Part shown: piece after piece, positions 43,701-47,988 of the stretch
Layout of the letters: each line of letters begins with the position of its first letter
Numbering within the stretch: position 1 is the first letter of the stretch
Assembly: GCF_001667735.1 (NCBI RefSeq)
Contig: NZ_LZJN01000061.1
Span: 1-47,988, forward strand
Direction of reading: 5' to 3'
Source: Mycobacterium sp. E183
Lineage (GTDB): Bacteria > Actinomycetota > Actinomycetes > Mycobacteriales > Mycobacteriaceae
Length of the DNA stretch: 47,988 bases
Notes under the pieces: generated by a model
Told to the model about the DNA's origin: nothing
The model's database searches: none
The model's input: only the letters and a program-made list of their open reading frames with translations
Position numbers and translations under genes: made by a program

Positions 43701-46700
43701 GATCCGTCAGGACGACGTGGCCCACCAGCCGGTCGGGGTCGCCGGTGGTGGTCAGCGAGCCGAACGAGCGCACGCCGTCTGCCACGTTGCCGTAGACGTG
43801 GACACCCGCGAAACGCGCTGGCAACACGATGATTTCGCGGGCGTTCTGCCCGCCGGCCAGGTCGATCGCGGCCCGGGTGGCCCCGAGCGCCTGGACGGCG
43901 ATGTCCATCATGACCGGATGCAACACGACGTTGCGCGATCCGGTCCTGGCCGACGCGGGCAGGCGCACGTCCGCGCGGGCCGCTCCCGACGGGGTGACGG
44001 TGAGGCCCACGATCCCGCGGAAGGCCGGGCCGTGCTGTTGTCCGGCGCCGCGCAGCCGCTCATACAGCTCGTCGGGGTCGAGCTCCGTCACGCCGGGTTC
44101 GTCGGCCGGCAGCGACGGCAGCGCGCGTTCGGTTTCGCGGGTGAGGGTGGCGGTGGCGTGTTTGACCCATCCCGAAGCGGCGTTGTGCGTGCGCATTTCG
44201 ACGCGACAGGTCTGCTCGTCGCCGGCGAGCGTCGTCACCAGCGCGGTGCCGTCGCCCACGTGCAGCAGGTGGTCCAGGCTGAGGTCGCGGATCATCCAGG
44301 GTTCGTGCTCGGGGCCGCCGAAGGCGTCCGTCGCCGCGGCCAGCGCGATGTCGGCGTAGGCCGAACCCGGCAGGACGCAGAGATCGTCGATGACGTGATC
44401 ACCGAGCCACAGCAGGTCGGGGCCGAGCTCGCATTCCCAGATCCGGGTGCCGGTAGTGGGGTCGGTCACGCCGGCCCCGAGCAGCGGGTGGGTGTTCGGG
44501 GCGTGGTGGCCGGCGGTGGTGGGGGAGATCCAGTGCCGGGTGTGCTGCCACGGCGTTTTCGGTAGCGGGGGGTGCGGTCCCGGGGGATGCGGCGTATGGG
44601 GCGGGCGCGTGACGTGGGCGGTGTTGAGGTTGGTGTGGAAGGTCAGGGTGTCGTGGGCATCGCGCTGCAGGGTGCCGATGCTCAGGTAGCCGTCGCGGTC
44701 GGCGAGGGTTTCGCTGATGGCGTGGGTCAGCAAGGGGTGCGCGCTGACTTCGATGAAGGTGTGGTGCTCGGCCGCCGCGGCTTCGATCGCCTGCTGGAAG
44801 CGGACCGGGTTGCGCATGTTGGTGGCCCAGTGGTCGGCGTCGAAGGCCGGCCGGCTGTTCAGGTCCGCGTAGGTGGTGGAGATGATCGGGATGGTCGGTG
44901 GGCGCGGGGACAGATCGGCGAGTTGCGCGCGCATCAGTGGCTGCAGCGGGTCCATCGCCGGGTTGTGCGGCGCCACTTCGATATTGACCCGGCCGGCGAA
45001 GTGGTTCTGCGCGCGGACCGTGTTGATGAGGTCGTCGATCGCCTGGGTCGGTCCGGCGATGACGGTCTGGCGCGGCGAGCCGTAGATCGCCAACGTCACC
45101 TGCGGGTGGTCGGCGATCAGCGCCTCGGTCGCGGCGGCGTCGAGCTCGAGCGCGGCCATGGTGCCCTGCCCGGACAGCGGGGCCATCAACCGCGATCGTG
45201 TCGCGGTCACCCGCAATCCCTGGGCGGGCGTGAGCGCACCGGCCACCACGGCGGCGGCGACTTCGCCCATGGAGTGGCCGATGACCAGGTCGGGGGTGAT
45301 GCCGTGGGCGCGCCACAGCGCGGTCAGCGCCAGCTGCATGCCGATCAGGCCCAGCTGGATCTGTTCGATGCCGACCAGTTCGCTGCCGGTGGCGATCACC
45401 TCGCGCAGCGAAAACCCGGCCTGGGCAACGAAATCGGGCTCCAACTCGTCGACCGCCGCGGCGAAGGCCGGCTCGTCGGCGAGCAGCCGGCGGCCCATGC
45501 CGGCCCATTGCGACCCGCGCCCGGAGTAGACGAACACCGTGCCCGGCCCGACCGCGCCCTCGCGGCAACCCACCAGGCCGGTGGCCGGCTCACCGGCCGC
45601 CAGCGCGCGCAACCCCGCGACCGCCTGGTCCCGATCGACGGCGGCCACCGTGGCGAACGCGGCGTGCCGGGCCCGGTGATGGTTGAGGGTGTGCGCCACG
45701 CCGGCCAGCGGCAGCGTGGCGCCCGGACCGTCCAGCCAGTCGGCCAGCACCGAGGCCGTCGCGGCCACCCGCTGCGGAGTCCTGCCCGACACCACCAACG
45801 TCGACACCGCCGGCTCTGAGCCACGGCGGTCCGGAATGACTTCCGGCGCTTGCTCGATCACGACATGCGCGTTAGTCCCGCTCACGCCGAACGACGACAC
45901 GCCGGCCCGGCGGGGCTGCCCGCTCTCCGGCCACTCCATGTCTTCGGTGGTGATCGTCAGCCGCGACACGTCCTCGCTGGCGTGGGGCGTGAGCTCGCGG
46001 AAGTTCAGGTTGCGCGGGATGCGACCGTTGCGGACGGCCAGCACCGTCTTCATGAACCCGGTGATGCCGGCCGCCGCCTCCAGGTGACCGAGATTGGTCT
46101 TGACCGCCCCCAGCACCAGCGGCGCGCGGCCCTCGCGGTCGGCGAAAACCTTGCTCAGGGAATCGAGTTCGATCGGGTCGCCGAGCGGCGTGCCCGTCCC
46201 GTGCGCCTCGATGTAGTCGATCTCGGCCGGGGTCAACTTGGCCGAGGTCAGCGCCTGCCGAAGCAGCGCCTGCTGCGCGGGGCCGTTGGGAACGGTGACG
46301 CCGCTGCTGGCGCCGTCCTGGTTGACGGCCGAACCGCGAACCACGGCGAGGATGCGATTGCCGTCGCGTTGCGCGTCGGACAGCCGCTTGAGCACGACCA
46401 CCCCGCAGCCCTCGCTGCGCACGTAGCCGTCGGCGTCGGCGTCGAAGGTCTTGCACTGCCCCGCGGGCGACAACATGCCCCACCGTGAGCAGGCGATGCT
46501 GGTGCCGGGGCTCAGCAGCAGGTTGGTGCCGCCGACCAAGGCCGTGTCACTTTCGTTCCAGCGCAGGCTCTGGCAGGCCAGGTGAATCGCCACCAGCGAC
46601 GACGAGCACGCCGTGTCGAGGACCATCGCCGGGCCGCGTGCGCCGAGCAGATACGCCATCCGGCCCGCGGCGAAGTTGGCGGAGTTGCCCGTCAGGACGT

Positions 46701-47235
46701 AGGCGTCGAGCTCCTCGGGTCGCATCGCCTCGGAGAGCGTGAGCATGTAGTCGTAGGCCGTCACACCGACGTACACCGAGGTCTGGGTGCCGCGGATGGT
46801 ATGCGGCGGAATCCCCGCGTCTTCCAGCGCCTCCCAGGCCACCTCGAGGAACAGCCGCTGTTGTGGATCCATCGCCGCCGCCTCGCGTGGGGTGATGGAG
46901 AAAAACTCGGCGTCGAATTCGTCCGGCTGCCAAGTGGAAAGGAAGCCGCCTTCGCGGTTGCAGATGGTTCCCGGCACGGTGTGGTCGTCGGTGTACAGGG
47001 CGTCCGCGTCCCAGCGCTCGGGCGGCACCGGCACGATGCCGCTTCGCCCGTCGCGCAGCAATTCCCAGAATTGGTCCGGGTTGTCCACCCCGCCGGGCAA
47101 CCGGCAGCCCATCCCGATCACCGCGATCGGCTCGGTGCCGGCCTTCTCGGCGATCTCCAGCCGGGCGCTCAGATCGTCGATCTTGTGCAGCGCCTCGGTG
47201 ATGATCGCCCGGCGGTCCGGTGTCGAGGTGGTCAT
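40759..47235 (-). CDS. ppsC: Phthiocerol synthesis type I polyketide synthase PpsC
   Basis: The 2158-residue PKS (M. tuberculosis 2188) has a full reductive set KS-AT-DH-ER-KR-ACP. KS: Cys210, His345 and His384. AT: Ser655 in GHSMGE, with VAPH (754-757) at the specificity position and GRGSQ (572-576) where GQGSQ is usual. A Pro/His-rich linker runs from about 872 to 915. DH: His947 in HVIDDLCVLPG. ER: HSATGGVGLAA near 1576-1586. KR: GGMGGLG at 1782-1788 and Tyr1923 in QGSYAAAN. ACP: Ser2075 in GLDSLM. It carries out full reduction of one extension of the phthiocerol chain. The N terminus (about residues 7-33) is a helical docking segment. It overlaps ppsB by 4 bases. Confidence 0.96.
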   Translation of the reverse strand: MTTSTPDRRAIITEALHKIDDLSARLEIAEKAGTEPIAVIGMGCRLPGGVDNPDQFWELLRDGRSGIVPVPPERWDADALYTDDHTVPGTICNREGGFLSTWQPDEFDAEFFSITPREAAAMDPQQRLFLEVAWEALEDAGIPPHTIRGTQTSVYVGVTAYDYMLTLSEAMRPEELDAYVLTGNSANFAAGRMAYLLGARGPAMVLDTACSSSLVAIHLACQSLRWNESDTALVGGTNLLLSPGTSIACSRWGMLSPAGQCKTFDADADGYVRSEGCGVVVLKRLSDAQRDGNRILAVVRGSAVNQDGASSGVTVPNGPAQQALLRQALTSAKLTPAEIDYIEAHGTGTPLGDPIELDSLSKVFADREGRAPLVLGAVKTNLGHLEAAAGITGFMKTVLAVRNGRIPRNLNFRELTPHASEDVSRLTITTEDMEWPESGQPRRAGVSSFGVSGTNAHVVIEQAPEVIPDRRGSEPAVSTLVVSGRTPQRVAATASVLADWLDGPGATLPLAGVAHTLNHHRARHAAFATVAAVDRDQAVAGLRALAAGEPATGLVGCREGAVGPGTVFVYSGRGSQWAGMGRRLLADEPAFAAAVDELEPDFVAQAGFSLREVIATGSELVGIEQIQLGLIGMQLALTALWRAHGITPDLVIGHSMGEVAAAVVAGALTPAQGLRVTATRSRLMAPLSGQGTMAALELDAAATEALIADHPQVTLAIYGSPRQTVIAGPTQAIDDLINTVRAQNHFAGRVNIEVAPHNPAMDPLQPLMRAQLADLSPRPPTIPIISTTYADLNSRPAFDADHWATNMRNPVRFQQAIEAAAAEHHTFIEVSAHPLLTHAISETLADRDGYLSIGTLQRDAHDTLTFHTNLNTAHVTRPPHTPHPPGPHPPLPKTPWQHTRHWISPTTAGHHAPNTHPLLGAGVTDPTTGTRIWECELGPDLLWLGDHVIDDLCVLPGSAYADIALAAATDAFGGPEHEPWMIRDLSLDHLLHVGDGTALVTTLAGDEQTCRVEMRTHNAASGWVKHATATLTRETERALPSLPADEPGVTELDPDELYERLRGAGQQHGPAFRGIVGLTVTPSGAARADVRLPASARTGSRNVVLHPVMMDIAVQALGATRAAIDLAGGQNAREIIVLPARFAGVHVYGNVADGVRSFGSLTTTGDPDRLVGHVVLTDRDGRPLLVVDEVEMAVLRSGRGTTELGNRLFALEWELTPLDKPAGTLAGVLLIGDEDDADPLLPALRSALSDGAAEVDMVSPADPAGLRAAITRTPWDAIAVVCPARAVDESLADRAQLALAQARTLLVAGIAKTVTRMGARNSPRLYIVTRGAQQLGPADRVTLAQTQLRGITRVLTFEHPELKPTLIDTDADGIASVADLAAELLAGSDHDEIALRDSHRYVNRVVPAPTTATGDLAPQPRRTVVDLDRGEAVRLQTDQPGRLDALNLHAVKRIPPGCGQVEVRVVAAGLNFSDVLKAMGVYPGLDGAPPVVGGECVGLVTAVGPDVDSVEIGQRVIAFGPGTFASHVTTLADLVAPVPDALPDGEAAAFGIAYLTAWHSLCEVGRLAPGERVLIHSATGGVGLAAVSIARMLGARIYTTAGSDAKREMLRSLGVEYAGDSRSVDFADEIRDLTDGYGVDVILNSLSGEAIHRGVKLLAPGGRFIELGKKDVHADAGLGLAALAKSASFAVVDLDLNLKLQPARYRRMLADILRHVAEGRLQVLPVTEFGLQDAGDAFALMASGRHTGKIVVSIPAGGRLAAIAAPPPQPLVSPDGGYIIVGGMGGLGFVVARWLVERGAGLVVLNGRSGPTGEVAATITELNAAGGRIEVVTGDIAEPGTAERLVRAVEDAGFRPAGVLHSAMVLDDEIVLNMSESAARRVFTPKVAGGWLLHQATAHLDLDWWLAFSSVASLLGAPGQGSYAAANSWVDGLVAHRRAAGLPAVGINWGPWSEVGRAQFFADLGVAMITVEQGLEAMQLALSADRVRTGVFSLDARQWFQSFPAAAGSSLFANLQDATGERRGGGAIRTELDALDAAGRPARLATAIANEIRAVLRSTEPIDPGRPMQSLGLDSLMALELRNRLESSLGTTLPAALVWAYPTITDLAGALCERLGYAPLTDGDEPSDGDTALSDEEMELLSDLVAASELETATGGSE

Positions 47236-47988
47236 CGCGTTCCTCTGAGTCGTTCCGAAAGGTGTTCCAACAACTCGGCTTCGGTGAGTTCGTCGTAGAC
47301 GTCGGAGGCGGGTTCGGCATCCGGTTCGGCGAGTTCGGGCAGCATCGTCGCCAAGTAGTCGGTGAGGCTGTACACGGTCGGGTAGTCGAAGATCACCGAA
47401 GCCGGCAGGAATTCACCGAGACTGTCCGACAACGCGCGCTGCAGCGTGACGCTCATCAGGGAGTCCATTCCGAGCTGGAAGAAGCCGATCGAGGGATCCA
47501 GCGACTCGCTGGGTGGTAGCCCCATCACCCCGGCCGCCAGCAACCCGACGTGGTCCAGCAGCATGTCGTGGCGGCGTTCGGGCGGGCACTTACTCAGGCC
47601 GACGCGCAATTCGCTTGCGGGCATGGCGGTTTCGCCGGGCACCGGAAGCAGGTCGTCGACGATGTGCAGCGCGCCGCGGGTGCGGTAGGCGGCCGCGAGC
47701 AGTGGCCAATCCGCTTCTACCACAATGGAATGCACGCCTGCGGCGGGGCTCATGGCCCGCGGCAGAGCGCCGATGGCGACCTCGTCGTTCATGGGCACCA
47801 GCCCCGAACCCATGCTGACCTGGCCGAATTGGTGCTCGGCGTCGGACAGGGATTTCCACAGTCCCCAGTTGACCGTCGTCGCCGACAATCCCATCACGTG
47901 CCGCGCGTACGCCAGGGCGTCCAGGTAGCCGCTGGTGGCGGTGTAGTGGGCCAGCCACCGCGAACCGGTGAGGCCGGAGATGGAGGCG
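47232..47988 (-). CDS. ppsB: Phthiocerol synthesis type I polyketide synthase PpsB, C-terminal part (start beyond the window)
   Basis: About 252 C-terminal residues are inside the window, and the frame stays open to the edge. The first part (LTGSRWLAHYTATSGYLDA, then LAYARHVMGL and TTVNWGLWKS) is the end of a ketoreductase domain. The SRWLAHYTATSGYLD segment includes the Tyr-containing catalytic region. An ACP follows, with Ser in LGMDSLMSVTLQRAL, and then a C-terminal acidic helix (DELTEAELLEHLSERLRGTR) likely to dock on the N-terminal helix of PpsC. KS and AT, and also ppsA, must lie upstream outside the window. The stop overlaps the ppsC ATG by 4 bases. Confidence 0.93.
   Translation of the reverse strand, partial: ASISGLTGSRWLAHYTATSGYLDALAYARHVMGLSATTVNWGLWKSLSDAEHQFGQVSMGSGLVPMNDEVAIGALPRAMSPAAGVHSIVVEADWPLLAAAYRTRGALHIVDDLLPVPGETAMPASELRVGLSKCPPERRHDMLLDHVGLLAAGVMGLPPSESLDPSIGFFQLGMDSLMSVTLQRALSDSLGEFLPASVIFDYPTVYSLTDYLATMLPELAEPDAEPASDVYDELTEAELLEHLSERLRGTR

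Overview
The window looks like chromosomal DNA of a mycobacterium, probably a slow grower. The evidence is very high GC, many GTG starts, MIRU-type spacers, a 13E12-type HNH protein and gene order. From about 6.9 to 20.5 kb it follows the M. tuberculosis block Rv2975c-Rv2963, and from 20.8 kb to the end it carries an orthologous phthiocerol dimycocerosate (PDIM) locus. I cannot name the species from the sequence alone.

Region 1 (1-6.9 kb) is accessory metabolism. It holds the tail of a 13E12/DUF222 HNH protein, a four-copy tandem repeat, a nitroreductase, and a tight minus-strand operon (NTF2-like, sulfotransferase-like, DUF1214, SDR). Facing that operon are two plus-strand SDRs, the second of the mycofactocin-coupled type. 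Region 2 (6.9-17.1 kb) is housekeeping and conserved genes: rpmB, a DAK2/FakA-like protein, recG, a secreted HNH-type nuclease, an aldo/keto reductase with the decayed remains of a tandem second copy, a LipN-like esterase, a DsbA-like/VKOR disulfide-forming pair, rsmD and coaD. Pyruvate carboxylase (pca), which lies between VKOR and rsmD in M. tuberculosis, is absent here.

Region 3 (17.2-20.8 kb) holds an Rv2953-like trans-acting enoyl reductase, a flavodoxin-like protein, and an Rv2963-like permease with a His-rich tail. Its start codon lies just downstream of a perfect RicR/CsoR-type palindrome. Region 4 (20.8 kb to the end) is the PDIM locus. mas (plus strand) converges on a minus-strand operon read ppsB(partial)-ppsC-ppsD-ppsE-drrA-drrB-drrC-papA5. 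The pps genes overlap by 1 or 4 nt, as do the drr genes.

Together these genes would build a methyl-branched phthiocerol-type chain (PpsB-E, with the Rv2953-like protein supplying the enoyl reduction PpsD lacks), make mycocerosic-type acids (Mas), join them (PapA5) and help export the product (DrrABC). The main oddity is how compact the locus is. The genes that separate mas from Rv2963 in M. tuberculosis (fadD28, mmpL7, lppX, pks15/1, fadD22, Rv2949c-Rv2952, Rv2954c-Rv2962c) are not here, and only the Rv2953-like gene remains nearby. No tRNA, rRNA, CRISPR array or insertion sequence was recognised.
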